DNA from: Clostridium sp.
Lineage (GTDB): Bacteria > Bacillota_I > Bacilli_A > RF39 > UBA660
Reading direction: 5' to 3'
Length of the DNA: 64,000 bases
Assembly: GCA_022010095.1 (NCBI GenBank)
Contig: CP091739.1
Span: 496,001 to 560,000 of the forward strand
In this document: positions 11,896 through 21,888 of the stretch, in pieces
Layout: the number at the start of each line of letters is the position of its first letter
Numbering within the stretch: the first letter of the stretch is position 1
Program-made: the position numbers and the translations under genes
Notes under the pieces: generated by a model
What the model was told of the DNA's origin: nothing
What the model saw: only the letters and a program-made list of their open reading frames with translations
Database searches by the model: none

Positions 11896-12295
11896 TAATT
11901 TTTCCATCTTTATTATATCCGTAATATAAATGAGAAGTTTCACCTATATTAGCACATATTATTTTCTTTTCACTAATTCCGACACTCATTACAAATGAGC
12001 CATCAAATCCATAGCTTTTAAGTTCTCTAATAAGATGTGATAATCCATATGAAACATATACATATTGCATAATATTGCTATAATTAAGATCTTTTTTTCC
12101 ATTATAATTATCAAGTAACTTAGTATATTTATCAAGTAACTTAGTAAGTACTTCTTTATCACAATTTAATACACAATCAAGTGAACTATAATTAAAATAA
12201 CATCCTGGAAAAATTAAAACTATCATCATCTAATTGTAAAAATACACAATTTTTTTATATGGTTTTAAATTTTTTCTTAATTTACGTTTTTCCAT
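11885..12295 (-). CDS. Unknown protein A, paralogue of protein B
   Basis: About 136 residues from ATG 12295 (MEKRKLRKNLKPYKKIVYF), with one poly-T indel near 12240. Key block: LDCVLNCDKEVLTKLLDKY, then QYVYVSYGLSHLI, YGFDGSFVM and HLYYGYNKDGKI. The last three blocks align with protein B (YLYYKYGM, NGIDCSFVM, ELYYSYSEDGNI). Function unknown. The aromatic Y-Y-x-Y-x-x-D-G ending suggests a shared fold or interaction surface. Confidence 0.6.
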
Positions 12296-12394
12296 CTTCT
12301 TTGCCCTTTAAATATTGACTTATATATTTTTTTCTTCTGATAAATCATCTTCTGTACAATACATTGCTAAATAATCTTTAAATTTCTCACTCAT
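12282..12394 (-). CDS. Small acidic protein between the vWA-like gene and protein A
   Basis: ATG 12394 overlaps the stop of the upstream gene (tATGAGTGA). It encodes about 37 residues, MSEKFKDYLAMYCTED..., ending GKEDGKT, with one poly-A indel at about 12330. The start of protein A lies inside its end. It could also be the real N-terminus of protein A if a further indel exists. No family recognised. Confidence 0.4.
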
Positions 12395-13055
12395 ATTTTT
12401 TTCTCACCCTTTCAACTTTATCAAGTATTAAATCTTCTGGAGTATCACTTCTATTTATAAAACTAAATACACTATTTATATCATCTATTAGATCATAACC
12501 TTCTACTCCAAGAAGTCTTGATTCAGGAATAACAATATCATTTTCTTTTAAATTTAAGAATCTTCTTATTTCATACATATCACAAGGATAGCCATAACCA
12601 GAGGCCCAATCATTAGTAATATCTGGCGTACATTCAGTTAATTTAAATTCAAGTCTTCTAAGCCATGATGGATGACATAATGGAAAATACAACTTTTGTG
12701 GATTAACTCTTTCATTTTCTTTTTTTAATAGGAAATCGCAGTAAAGATAAGCACTATAATATCTATCTGTAGACAAACTAAATAAATGAAGATCAACATT
12801 ATATCCAAGAGTTTCTAATACCTGTATTAGTGATAATATTATTATTCCTCTATTATATACGCTTTCTTTAGAAGTAATACTTGCGCATGCACATTGAACA
12901 TATAAATCTATTTTACGTCTAGCCACACGATTTCTATTAAGCATTGAAAGTGGACTACCCTCTAAATATGATTTAACATCAGGAGCATATCCTACATAAT
13001 AGTTATATTGTTTACTTCTGTTATTAGATAATTTCAAATATTTATCTAATTTCAT
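12387..13055 (-). CDS. Possible vWA-like (DUF7192-type) protein, partner of the AAA ATPase
   Basis: 222 residues. Blocks seen: GSPLSMLNRN, KIDLYVQCACASITS (predicted beta strand as in a metal-site-less vWA strand 1), NRGIIILSLIQVLETLGYNVDLHLF (helix then strand), LYFPLCHPSWLRRLEF, and ESRLLGVEGYDLIDD. From memory, this resembles a family often annotated DUF7192 in Firmicute phages; I could not check. The 4-nt ATGA overlap with the upstream 78-residue gene and the AAAAAA run at the junction mean the two may be one protein of about 300 residues. Pairing with a MoxR/CobS-type ATPase fits a vWA-AAA two-part machine. Confidence 0.5.
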   Translation of the reverse strand: MKLDKYLKLSNNRSKQYNYYVGYAPDVKSYLEGSPLSMLNRNRVARRKIDLYVQCACASITSKESVYNRGIIILSLIQVLETLGYNVDLHLFSLSTDRYYSAYLYCDFLLKKENERVNPQKLYFPLCHPSWLRRLEFKLTECTPDITNDWASGYGYPCDMYEIRRFLNLKENDIVIPESRLLGVEGYDLIDDINSVFSFINRSDTPEDLILDKVERVRKKYE

Positions 13056-13288
13056 TTTTTTAATTCCATCATTTTATCAAAATTTTCATGGTATCCATAT
13101 TTAGCAAGTTTTATAGCTTCATCAAAGCTATTAGTATCAGTAAACTCAAGAGTACCTGTCTCACTAGCAGTACCAGTGAATGTTGGATTCTTTTTAGCAT
13201 GTGAAAGATAGTCTATATATTCACTTAAAGAATGAAATTCATGATGCATTACCTTTTTTTCCATTTTTTTATCATAACATTTATACAT
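13052..13288 (-). CDS. 78-residue protein, probable N-terminal part of the vWA-like gene
   Basis: Starts at ATG 13288 behind GAGGT. Sequence HEFHSLSEYIDYLSHAKKNP..., then LEFTDTNSFDEAIKLAKYGYHE. A segment of the type S-F-x-E-A-x-x-L-A-x-x-G-Y is what I recall preceding the vWA-like block in related phage proteins. It ends MELKK* with the next start MKLDKY overlapping at a poly-A, so one extra A would fuse them in frame. Confidence 0.5.
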   Translation of the reverse strand: MYKCYDKKMEKKVMHHEFHSLSEYIDYLSHAKKNPTFTGTASETGTLEFTDTNSFDEAIKLAKYGYHENFDKMMELKK

Positions 13289-13354
13289 ATAGTTACCTCA
13301 TTTGACTACATATTATAAAGTAAAAAACTTTTTAAAAAGCAAGAAATTAATCAT

Positions 13355-13382
13355 AATAAAAAGTGAGAAATTAATCTCACTT
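13355..13382 (-). terminator. Terminator after the ABC-2 exporter operon
   Basis: Minus-strand AAGTGAG / CTCACTT stem followed by TTTTATTA. The permease stop lies within it. Confidence 0.7.
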
Positions 13383-14143
13383 AAAATTCTAAATCAATAT
13401 TTTTCTTTGATACAATAAACATAAATAATTTAGATATAGAAAATACTAATGTTATAAATAATATAGACATGCATATTTCAAAAAGGAAATGTACCATAGT
13501 TATTACTTATAAAAATATTCTCCATAATATAATGGTAACATAAACACTGATGTTACGTCTTTTGCTTTTTAATATTGGAAATAACATACATATACTAAGA
13601 GGTATTATTCCTACTACTAAAATACCCATTTCTTCTCTTACTAGTTTATACACACTAATTGAGAATACAACAATTATATTAAGTATAAAAATAACTTCTT
13701 ATTATATGAAATATTAAATATAAAGAATTATTAATATTATAAAAAAATAATAATTATCTATTTTTCATATTCATACCAGTATTTAAAAATAGAACACAAT
13801 ATAACAATAACTAAAACTATAAAAATATATTATTAAATTAGATATAAATATAAACTTAATCATTTTTATTAAAGAATTCTTTATAATCTTTTTATTCTTA
13901 TCATAAATGAATAGTTATGAGTAAGTTCTGTATATATATTATATGTGTTAAACATAAATAGAAATAGTAATACCATTATGAAATAGTCCCATGTCATAAC
14001 ATTATAAATACCTTCTATGAATGTCATTCTTTCTGTTATGGTACCAAATGCCATGAATCCAAGTAATACAATCATAATGATAGTTACTTTAAATCTGGTA
14101 TTTTCTAGTAATGATACAATTAATTTAAAATCATTTTTTTCAT
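13381..14143 (-). CDS. ABC-2 type membrane protein (second permease)
   Basis: Polytopic membrane protein of about 240 residues with many homopolymer breaks. Readable spans: NTRFKVTIIMIVLLGFMAFG and a segment WDYFIMVLLFLFMFNTYNIY. Starts at ATG 14143, overlapping the ATPase end after correction of the A7 run. It lies directly downstream of an ABC ATPase, which fits a two-permease drug or bacteriocin exporter. Confidence 0.5.
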
Positions 14144-14794
14144 TTTTATACGTTCCACATTTCCATTATTAAATTTATATACTTCATCTGATAATATATC
14201 TATATCTTCTTTAATATGACTTGTTACTATTATAATTTTATTTTTGATTTTTTTAATTCTAATAATATATTTCTTATTTTTATCTACTGTATCATCTTCT
14301 ATACCATTAAATAATTCATCAAATATCATAACACTAGGATTTTCCATAAGTACCTGTGCTATTCCTAATTTTTTTGTTTCATACCAAGTGAATATTCTTT
14401 ATACTTTTTTTATTTTTTTCATGAATTAAATTTACTTTTTTTCTAATGTATCATTTATTTCATTATCACTTATTTTATTTTTGAATATTCGCAAGTAATT
14501 TTAAATTTTTCAAAGCCAGTTAAATCTGGAAAGAAAGTTGGCTTTTTCTATTAATGCTCTTGTATCAGGTGGAAAAACTATTATTAGAACTATAATTTAT
14601 ATTATCAAATAATACTTCTCCAGTATTAGGCTTATAAAACGAACATAATATTTTTTTAAGAATACACTTTTACCACTACCATTTCTTCCAACAAGACCAT
14701 ATTTTTTTCCACTTTCAAATGTCATATTAACATTATTAAGAACAGTAACTTTTTTTAAACTTTTTTTAGATATATTTTTAACTATTATCTGCAT
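14120..14794 (-). CDS. ABC transporter ATP-binding protein
   Basis: Energising subunit of the exporter. Walker A LVGRNGSGKSVF near 14690, Walker B PSVMIFDELFNGIED near 14320, and switch His in TSHIKED. The signature region around 14400-14470 is damaged by indels. About 215 residues, the usual size for an ABC-2 subfamily ATPase. ATG 14794 overlaps the end of the upstream permease. Confidence 0.75.
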
Positions 14795-15527
14795 TTTATG
14801 AATTCCTTTCTAATTTCATAATTATTTTTTTCTTTATTTTTATATATTTTTAAGTATACAAGTAATCCACTTATTAATGCGATACTTAAACATAGTATAT
14901 TAAATGGAACTAATTCTCTATTATAGTAAGTATAAAACATCAAAGAAATCTAAATATTTTTTTCTACATCTTTATTGAGAATCTTACTAATAAGTAATAT
15001 TACAAAGAATGTATTAGTTAAAAGCAATTCCAAAAATATATCATAATACTTTCAAGGACAGAAACAATATAATTTCTAGTATCTGGTACAATAAGGAGTG
15101 CTATATTAGTCCAAAAGAAACTCATAAATATTGTGTTTAATAAATTTGATAACATAAACGCAACAGGATTACTTAATATTTCATATGAAAATGATGAATT
15201 AGTATCAATAATTTCAAATGAACCATTACTTATTATATAAGAAAACATAAAAAAAGCAATATAGTAATCATTGGCCATATAAATACACTTTTATATGAAT
15301 CTAATAATATTTTTTTAATATATTTGTTATAACTCTCTCTAGTTAAATGATTTTTTTATATCTTGATTCTTAAATTTCTTACTTATATTATAAAGTGAAG
15401 ACACAATTACAAGAAATGGTATCAAAAAATAAAAGGCTGTGCATAAAGAAATTGAATTATAACTAACATTATCATTTATAATATCATAATAAGTTTTTAA
15501 GTGTACTTCTTTTTTTAGGCTTAACAT
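14785..15527 (-). CDS. ABC-2 type membrane protein (first permease)
   Basis: Membrane protein of about 245 residues with at least six hydrophobic segments (for example ISLCTAFYFLIPFLVIVSSL and NTIFMSFFWTNIALLIV). Ends KEFIKCR, with the ATPase start overlapping. Start ATG 15527 overlaps the stop of the small gene upstream, so translation is coupled. Confidence 0.55.
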
Positions 15528-15728
15528 CTATATTTTTTTAAGGCATATTTCATTATATTTATCATGTTTTTAATATTTCTTTACATACCTCTATACCTTC
15601 TATTCGACTTTCTTCATTTATTCTAGCAGATTTAATATTTCTTATACAAAGTATAGTTGAAAAGGTAAATAATATTAAAAAAATGCTATTAATACTGCTA
15701 TATTATTTTTTTATAAACTTTTTTTCAT
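15521..15728 (-). CDS. Small single-span membrane protein at head of exporter operon
   Basis: About 68 residues from ATG 15728 behind GGAGAG. It has a lysine start, one hydrophobic segment (AVLIAFFLILFTFSTILC), then a charged tail with INEESRIEGIEVC. Broken by poly-A/T indels. Unknown family. Being first in the operon it could be an accessory subunit. Confidence 0.4.
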
Positions 15729-15858
15729 ATACACTCTCCTATAATACTGTTTGATGAACGCTACTGAACACTACTCGCATTTAATACTAAAATGTATTAA
15801 ATGCTATTTAAATAAAAAAATTACATTCTAAACGCATCACTAACTACTTTTGATACAT

Positions 15859-16610
15859 TTACTTTCCTTTCTTACCATCTTTCTTAAAATAAGCAAGATA
15901 TTCTATATTACCATTACCACCTTTTTATAGGTGAATAAGTAAGACCATGTATCATAAATCCTATATCCATAAATGAATTAATAATATTTAAAAATAATAT
16001 TCTCATGTACTTCTTTATTAAGTGGAACACCTTTGTATTTATCAGCAATATCTTTACCACACTCAAATTGTGGCTTAATTAAGCAAACTATTTCTTTTAA
16101 ATTATTAAGACTTTCAAGTTTACTCATAAGTTTAGTAACTGATATAAATGATACATCTATAGATGCTATATCACATCTACTAATGATAGTATTATCAATA
16201 TTTCTAAAATCAGTATTTTCATGTAAATGTATTTTTATCATTCTCTCTTAACTTTTTTTATCAAATTGATTACTACCTACATCTATCGCATATACTTCAC
16301 TTATTCCATTTTGAATCGCACAGTCACTAAAACCACCAGTTGATGAACCAATATCTAAAAGAACTTTATCCTTTAAATCAATATTAAATTCATGAATCGC
16401 TTTCTCTAACTTTAATCCACCACGTGATACATATTTTTAACTTTTTCACCTTTTTATCTCAATAATATCACTATTATTCACATCAAAAAGATGGCTTACT
16501 AACACACTTACCATTACAATAAACAATACCATTTTTTTATTTCATTTTTGAGCTTTACTTCTACTTTCAAATATACCTTTATTTACAAGTTCAATATCTA
16601 TTCTAGTCAT
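15859..16610 (-). CDS. tlyA: TlyA-family rRNA 2'-O-methyltransferase
   Basis: S4 RNA-binding N-terminus ([20 protein letters not shown]), GGLKLEKAI linker, then an FtsJ/Rossmann methyltransferase: LLDIGSSTGGFSDC (SAM site), VYAIDVGSNQ, and CDIASIDVSFISVTK. Ends GGNGNIEYLAYFKK, typical of TlyA/YqxC proteins that methylate 16S/23S rRNA cytidine. About 250 residues, with poly-T/A breaks. ATG overlaps the upstream ABC exporter stop (ATGA). Confidence 0.85.
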
Positions 16611-18390
16611 TCTCTCGTCTTAACTCCTTTTTCATATAAAGACTTATAAATTTCATTATTCTTATATAATTCATTATGAGTACCAATTCCTGATACTTTT
16701 CCATCATCAATAACAATAATCTTATTACAATTCTTAATAGTTGAAAGTCTATGAGCTACGATTAACATTGTATATTCACTGCTTATATTATTTATAGCCT
16801 TTTTGTATATTTTTCTTGTGTCTCATTATCAAGTGCACTAGTTGCTTCATCAAATAATATAATATTTGTTTTCATAAGTAATGCTCTTGCGATAGCTACT
16901 CTTTGACATTCACCACCACTTAAAGTAACACCACCTTCTCCTACTAAAGTATTATACTTTTTTTAGGAAGATTCATTATATAATCATGAAGTTCACATAT
17001 CTTACAAACATTTTTCAATTTGCTTTTTGTGAAGCATTAGGACTCACAAGTAAAAAGATTCTCTTTAATAGTCATATTAAATAAATATGGTTTTTTTGAC
17101 TAATAACACTAATATTATTTCTAATAGAATATTTATCTAAATCATTAATATTATTTCCATCTAATAAGATACTTCCTTTATCTACTTCATATATCTTACT
17201 TATCAAATTAACAATAGTTGTTTTACCACTACCACTTTTACCTACTATCGCAACTGTATCCTTTGGTTCTATATTAAAACTAACCCCTTTAAGTACACTA
17301 TCTTTTTCATATTTAAAATATACATTCTTAAACTCTATTTTACCACTTAATTCATTTACTCTCTTATTACCATAATGTTCTAATTTAAATTTACTATGAT
17401 CAATAACCTCAAATATTCTTTCAGCTGATAAAGCAAATTCTTTAAGTTGTCTTTCAGTCCAAGCAAGATATAATATTGATGTAAATAATCTATCTTTATA
17501 CATAAATATTGCGATTAATGATGATACTTTTTATTACATCAAATTTAACAAAAATATATTGATAATACAATAAGAATAGTAGTAAAAGCATAAACAACAA
17601 CTGTTCTTAAGAAAACATACCCACTATCTACTTTGATACTACCAACTGTATCATTACAAAGTTCATCTAAGTTTCCACTTACTTTATTTTTTTAAAATGT
17701 TCTACTATATTTAATAATTTAATATCATGAGTACCTTTTTAATCCTTCATTAATAATAGTTGTATTTCTATCTCTTAATTTATTTCTTCTTTTCTTCTGT
17801 AAGCATTCCATTTATCCATAGCTGACTTTTTCAACTAAATATACACTAATCGTACCAATAATAGTAATTATTCCAAGTACAAAGTTAATATGAAATATAT
17901 ATATAAATACAAATATATTTGAAAGTATTTTTAGTAAAGTTACCACGTACTGCATCAAACGCATTAATAATATTATCAGGATCACTCGTTATTCTAGTTA
18001 AGAATATTCCACTTGATGTCTTTAATAATTCTTTATTATCTATTTCAAAATAAGAACTTATTACATCTTTCTTTATATTATTAGTAATGCTTTCTTGAAT
18101 CTTAGTATAATTTCTAATGAAAACTATTTTTATCAAAGAAATCAATTACTAATGCAAGACCTACTACAAATAAAAAGATATTTAAGTGCCGCGTCTAATC
18201 TACTACTAGTCGCATAATCTAATACTTTAGCCATTAAAGCAGGTCCAAATGAATTAAATATACTTATTATAAGTGATATAATTATAAGTATAATTAATGC
18301 TTTCTTTTTCTCTTAAAAATATGGATAACATTTCTTAACATATTTCCATATACTTACTTTTTTCTTTTTATCTTTAACTTCTTTTTTCAT
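16607..18390 (-). CDS. ABC exporter, fused membrane and ATPase domains
   Basis: About 590 residues of MsbA/LmrA architecture. N-terminal six-span region (about 18350-17500; readable [22 protein letters not shown]), then an ATPase domain: [18 protein letters not shown], Walker [14 protein letters not shown] (17220), [16 protein letters not shown] (16910), Walker [14 protein letters not shown] (16850), and H-loop [10 protein letters not shown] (16750). Probable homodimeric or half-transporter for lipids or drugs. Many homopolymer breaks in the membrane half. Separate from der by a terminator. Confidence 0.8.
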
Positions 18391-18415
18391 AATCTAATTC
18401 TATCATATTTTATAT

Positions 18416-18447
18416 TAAAAAAACACATATTTATTTAACATGTGTTT
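18416..18447 (-). terminator. der terminator
   Basis: AACACAT / ATGTGTT stem, loop 11, followed on the minus strand by TTTTTTT. The der stop overlaps the stem. Confidence 0.8.
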
Positions 18448-19772
18448 ATAATTCTTTTTCACCTTTATTTTTTTAAATTGTATTACTATAGGTGTACCAC
18501 TAAAATCTATATTCTCTCTTATTTTTATATTTTCAAGATATCTATAATAACTAAAATGAACAAGTCCTTTAGAATTAACTTCTATATCAAATCTAGGTGG
18601 TTTTGTACCAGATTGATGTGTGAAAGTATACTTTTAGTTTTTTACCTTTATATGATGCTGGTGGTGTTTCTATAAATGCATTTCTTATAATATCATTTAT
18701 AATACTTGTTTTAACTTCTTTAATTGAGTTTTCATAAGATGATAGTACTTCTGGCATAAGAGTATGTATTCTTTTTTTAGTTTGTGCACTTAAGAATACT
18801 ACTTTAGCATAATCCATAAATTGGAAATTATATTTGATATCTTTTTTCCATTCCTTCATAGATTCATCTTTTTCATCTATTGTATCCCATTTATTAACAA
18901 CTATAACAACTGGTTTTCCTGCTTCTAAAGCATAACCTGCTATATGTTTATCATGTTCAACTATTCCAGTAGTCGCATCAAGTACAAGTAAACATACATC
19001 ACTTCTATCTATTGCTTTCATACTTCTAAGTAAACTATATTTTTCAACTGCTTCAAATATTTTACCTTTTTTACGAAGTCCTGCTGTATCTATTAATGTA
19101 TATTCTTCTTTATTATAAGTAAATTTAGTATCTATAGCATCACGAGTAGTACCAGCAACATTACTAACAATAACTCTTTCTTCATTAAGTAATGCATTAA
19201 CAAGGCTACTTTTTCCTACATTAGGTCTTCCTATAACAGATATTTTAATATTATTATCTTCTTCTTCATATCCTGCTTCATATCCATCAGTAACTGCTTT
19301 TTAATAATTCATTTACACCATTACCATGTTCAGCACTAATTGGAATATAATCATCAAATCCAAGACTATAAAATTCATATACATTGTCATTTGATAATTT
19401 GTTATCCATTTTATTTACAGCAACAACTACTCTTTTTATCTTGTTTCTTTTAACATATCACGAATAAGTAAGTCATTAGTAGTAAGTCCATCTTTACCAT
19501 CAACCACAAATATAATAGTATCTGCTTCATTGATACCTACTTCTACTTGCATTCTTATCTCTTCATTGAATTCTCCATCACTTAAATCAATGCCACCTGT
19601 ATCAATTAAATAAAATGGTATATTTTTATAACTAGCTTGACTATATATTCTATCTCTTGTCACACCAGGAATATCTTCTATAATTGCTACTTTTTTACCA
19701 ACTATTCTATTAAATAAAGTACTCTTTTCCTGTATTAGGTCTACCTACTAAACATATTGTTTGTTTTGCCAT
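18446..19772 (-). CDS. der: Ribosome biogenesis GTPase Der (EngA)
   Basis: Two tandem G domains needed for 50S maturation. G domain 1: [31 protein letters not shown] domain 2: a second Walker A in reverse-read 19190-19230, [24 protein letters not shown]. The C-terminal KH-like domain ends [10 protein letters not shown] then GTPIVIQF. Start ATG 19772 behind GAGGTGAAGG. Frames break at 19740, 19440, 19305 and 18630. About 440 residues after correction, as expected. Confidence 0.93.
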
Positions 19773-19816
19773 TCCCCTTCACCTCAAACATATTATACTA
19801 AAAATTATAATTTTTG

Positions 19817-20663
19817 CTAGTTATTAGTTTCTTTAAGTTTTGATACATCTTCTATAGATAATCCTGTTATTTCACTTATGTCTTTAATATCCGTTTTTTT
19901 TTCAAGTATCTTTTTTTAGCAATAGAGATAGTGCCTTCTTCTAAGCCTTCTTCTTTTCCATTCTCTAGTCCAGTTTGATAGTCCATAAAAGCATTATCTT
20001 CTTCTCTTGTACACCAGCCTTTATAGTATTCATCTTCACTCATATTGCTAAGTATTTCACTAAAAATCTTTCATATTTTTTTATCACCACCATTTTTTTA
20101 ATTATTTTTTCTCTTTCATCCTTATCAGCTATTATCATTGATAAGTATAAAAATAATTTGTCTTTAGTAGTTCCATTATAACATTTCTCTAGTATCTTTT
20201 CCATATTAAAGTCAATCATTTCAACATTAGTAACTGCTTTTTACTTTATCATCTGACTGCATATAATATCTTTTTCATTAAGTCTTTAAAAATTACATTT
20301 TCTATTTATGTTTAGTTGACAATAATATGTTGCTAGGTGATATTTATCACCTATATAATAATCATTACTATATTGAGCCATTAAATATGAAAAGTTTCTT
20401 TCTCTTATAACATCATTATAAATATTATTTACTTCTACAAATATTCTTTGATTATTACATTTTACCAATAAATCAACATTCTTACCTCTTATATAAACAT
20501 TAGGTACTTTTTAGTTCTGGATTTAATATTTCAAGTTCGTCTACTTTTTTTCACCTAGTACTTCTTCTATTATCCCTTTCATTAAATTTAAGCCACTTTC
20601 TGTTTTCATTATGTTTTTAAACATCTTATCACTCATGGCAGTTATTTCTTTTTCTTTAATCAT
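19817..20663 (-). CDS. Rpn-family PD-(D/E)xK nuclease / putative transposase protein
   Basis: Similar to recombination-promoting nucleases. N-terminal region DKMFKNIMKTE, then VYIRGKNVDLLVKCNNQRIFVEVN (an Asp...Glu-Val-Asn version of the PD-(D/E)xK core), RERNFSYLMAQY, and a C-terminal helix with repeated G-x3-G (GLENGKEEGLEEGTISIAKK). Start ATG 20663 behind GGGAGG. About 280 residues. Single gene with the Rpn nuclease immediately downstream of der. Genes of this family are often multi-copy and mobile-looking. Confidence 0.75.
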
Positions 20664-20744
20664 CAAAACCTCCCTCTAATATTATTATTAGCGAAAAGTT
20701 TACAAAACACTTCTTTTTTTATTAAAATTTTCTTCAAAAAAATT

Positions 20745-20774
20745 TAAAAAAAGCCATATTGTTACATATGACTT
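20745..20774 (-). terminator. Terminator after the DUF6273 remnant
   Basis: Minus-strand AAGTCATAT / ATATGGCTT (one G-U), then TTTTTTT. Confidence 0.65.
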
Positions 20775-20783
20775 ACAATTACA

Positions 20784-21120
20784 TTATCCTAATTGGAAAG
20801 CTGGAGAGACGCCATAAGCCTCAAAATCAGTATTAGTAAAGTAATGGCCATCGCTAGAGACACGTAAGAAACCGAGAGTATCACTAGAATCAGCCGAACG
20901 GAGATGCCAATAAGAAGCACTAGTTCCATTTTTCTTTATTGCTCCACTATAACTACTTAGTAACTCCCTGTGCTGTATAATAATCTAATGTTCTTGTTAA
21001 ATTTTTTGCTGAATCCCAACTACTAGAAAAATCAGTGTATATTTCTTTTGATGCTAACAAATATAATTTATCTACCCTACTTTCATTAGTAAGTATAGCA
21101 TAAATTACCCTTCCCACAAG
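20784..21120 (-). pseudogene. Fragment of a DUF6273 surface protein (C-terminal end)
   Basis: No start codon or signal peptide. The readable part is LYLLASKEIYTDF, TRTLDYYTAQGV, SYWHLRSADSSDTLGFLRV, then YGVSPAFQLG*. The WhLRS...V...G...yGVsPAF pattern is the DUF6273 C-terminal block as I know it. The last 150 bp is visibly richer in G/C than its surroundings (codons such as CGT, TCG, CTC), hinting at acquisition. The 5' part is missing, so it is a truncated gene with its own terminator. Confidence 0.6.
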
Positions 21121-21137
21121 CAAACATTTATTCTTAT

Positions 21138-21168
21138 TTGATATATTTTTCTTTTTTTACTGTATAAT
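21138..21168 (+). promoter_or_regulatory. Promoter for PAP2 gene, possibly leaderless
   Basis: TTGATA (21138-21143), 19 nt, TATAAT (21163-21168). Predicted transcription start about 21175, i.e. 0-9 nt before the start codon. No Shine-Dalgarno is visible. Confidence 0.55.
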
Positions 21169-21183
21169 TAACTCGTGATTTAT

Positions 21184-21801
21184 ATGAAGAAGTTAAAAGA
21201 AAAAATTGAAATTAAACCAATAATTACTACTATATGTTTAGTTTGTATTCAATCAATATTATATTTTGTATCTAAATTATTACAAGGAAATCTTAATTTA
21301 GTTGGAAATGTTATTGACACCAAGATACCATTTGTACCTGCATTTTTTATACCCTATTGTATCTGGTACTTAATGATATTTTTAATACCATATTATTTAT
21401 ATTGTAAAGATAAAGATAAATTTGTTAAATATGTTATATCATATGTACTATGCTCAATGATAGGAAACATTGTATTTATAAGTTACCCATCAACAGTAGC
21501 AAGACCTACTGTAACAGGAACTGATATATTTTCTCTTATAGCAAAATTTATCTATTGGATAGATACCCCTACTAATTGCTTTCCATCATTACATTGTGCG
21601 ATAAGCATGCTATTTATACTATATATATGTGAAAGTAAAAATACAAACATAATCACTAAAATATCAGTATGTATGATATCAATCTTAATAATGTTATCAA
21701 CTCTATTTACTAAACAACATGTAGTCGTAGATTTCATAAGTGGAGATATACTTGCTTTAATAGTATATTTAATAGTTAAACCATCTAAAAAAATTACCTA
21801 A
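21184..21801 (+). CDS. PAP2-superfamily membrane phosphatase
   Basis: Integral membrane lipid phosphatase-like protein of 205 residues with about six spans. The three-part PAP2 motif is seen: ARP (residue about 105), CFPSLHC (about 140), and TLFTKQHVVVD (about 180). It acts on a lipid phosphate or pyrophosphate (phosphatidate or undecaprenyl-pyrophosphate type); substrate not determinable. Intact frame. ATG 21184 preferred, with GTG 21175 an alternative. No ribosome site; the -10 box is 7-16 nt away. Single-gene unit before lexA. Confidence 0.82.
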   Translation: MKKLKEKIEIKPIITTICLVCIQSILYFVSKLLQGNLNLVGNVIDTKIPFVPAFFIPYCIWYLMIFLIPYYLYCKDKDKFVKYVISYVLCSMIGNIVFISYPSTVARPTVTGTDIFSLIAKFIYWIDTPTNCFPSLHCAISMLFILYICESKNTNIITKISVCMISILIMLSTLFTKQHVVVDFISGDILALIVYLIVKPSKKIT

Positions 21802-21836
21802 TTATATCAAAACAAAACTAAATATTTAAAAAAATA

Positions 21837-21865
21837 TTTACAATCATTTGTTTGTGTGTTATTAT
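21837..21865 (+). promoter_or_regulatory. lexA promoter
   Basis: TTTACA (21837-21842), 17 nt, TATTAT (21860-21865). Ribosome site GGAGGA follows at 21878. I see no convincing GAAC-N4-GTTC SOS operator. Confidence 0.6.
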
Positions 21866-21888
21866 TTACTTATAAATGGAGGAAAAAT

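Noticed and set aside
9758..13288. Prophage region
   Set aside because: No integrase, capsid, portal, terminase or lysis genes; only a phage-like look of one protein.
15730..15858. tRNA or small RNA gene between the exporter operon and tlyA
   Set aside because: No cloverleaf or terminator visible; just short AT-rich repeats such as GAACGCTACTGAACACTACT.
21805..21888. SOS operator in front of lexA
   Set aside because: No GAAC-N4-GTTC or similar palindrome is convincing there; only the core promoter is called.
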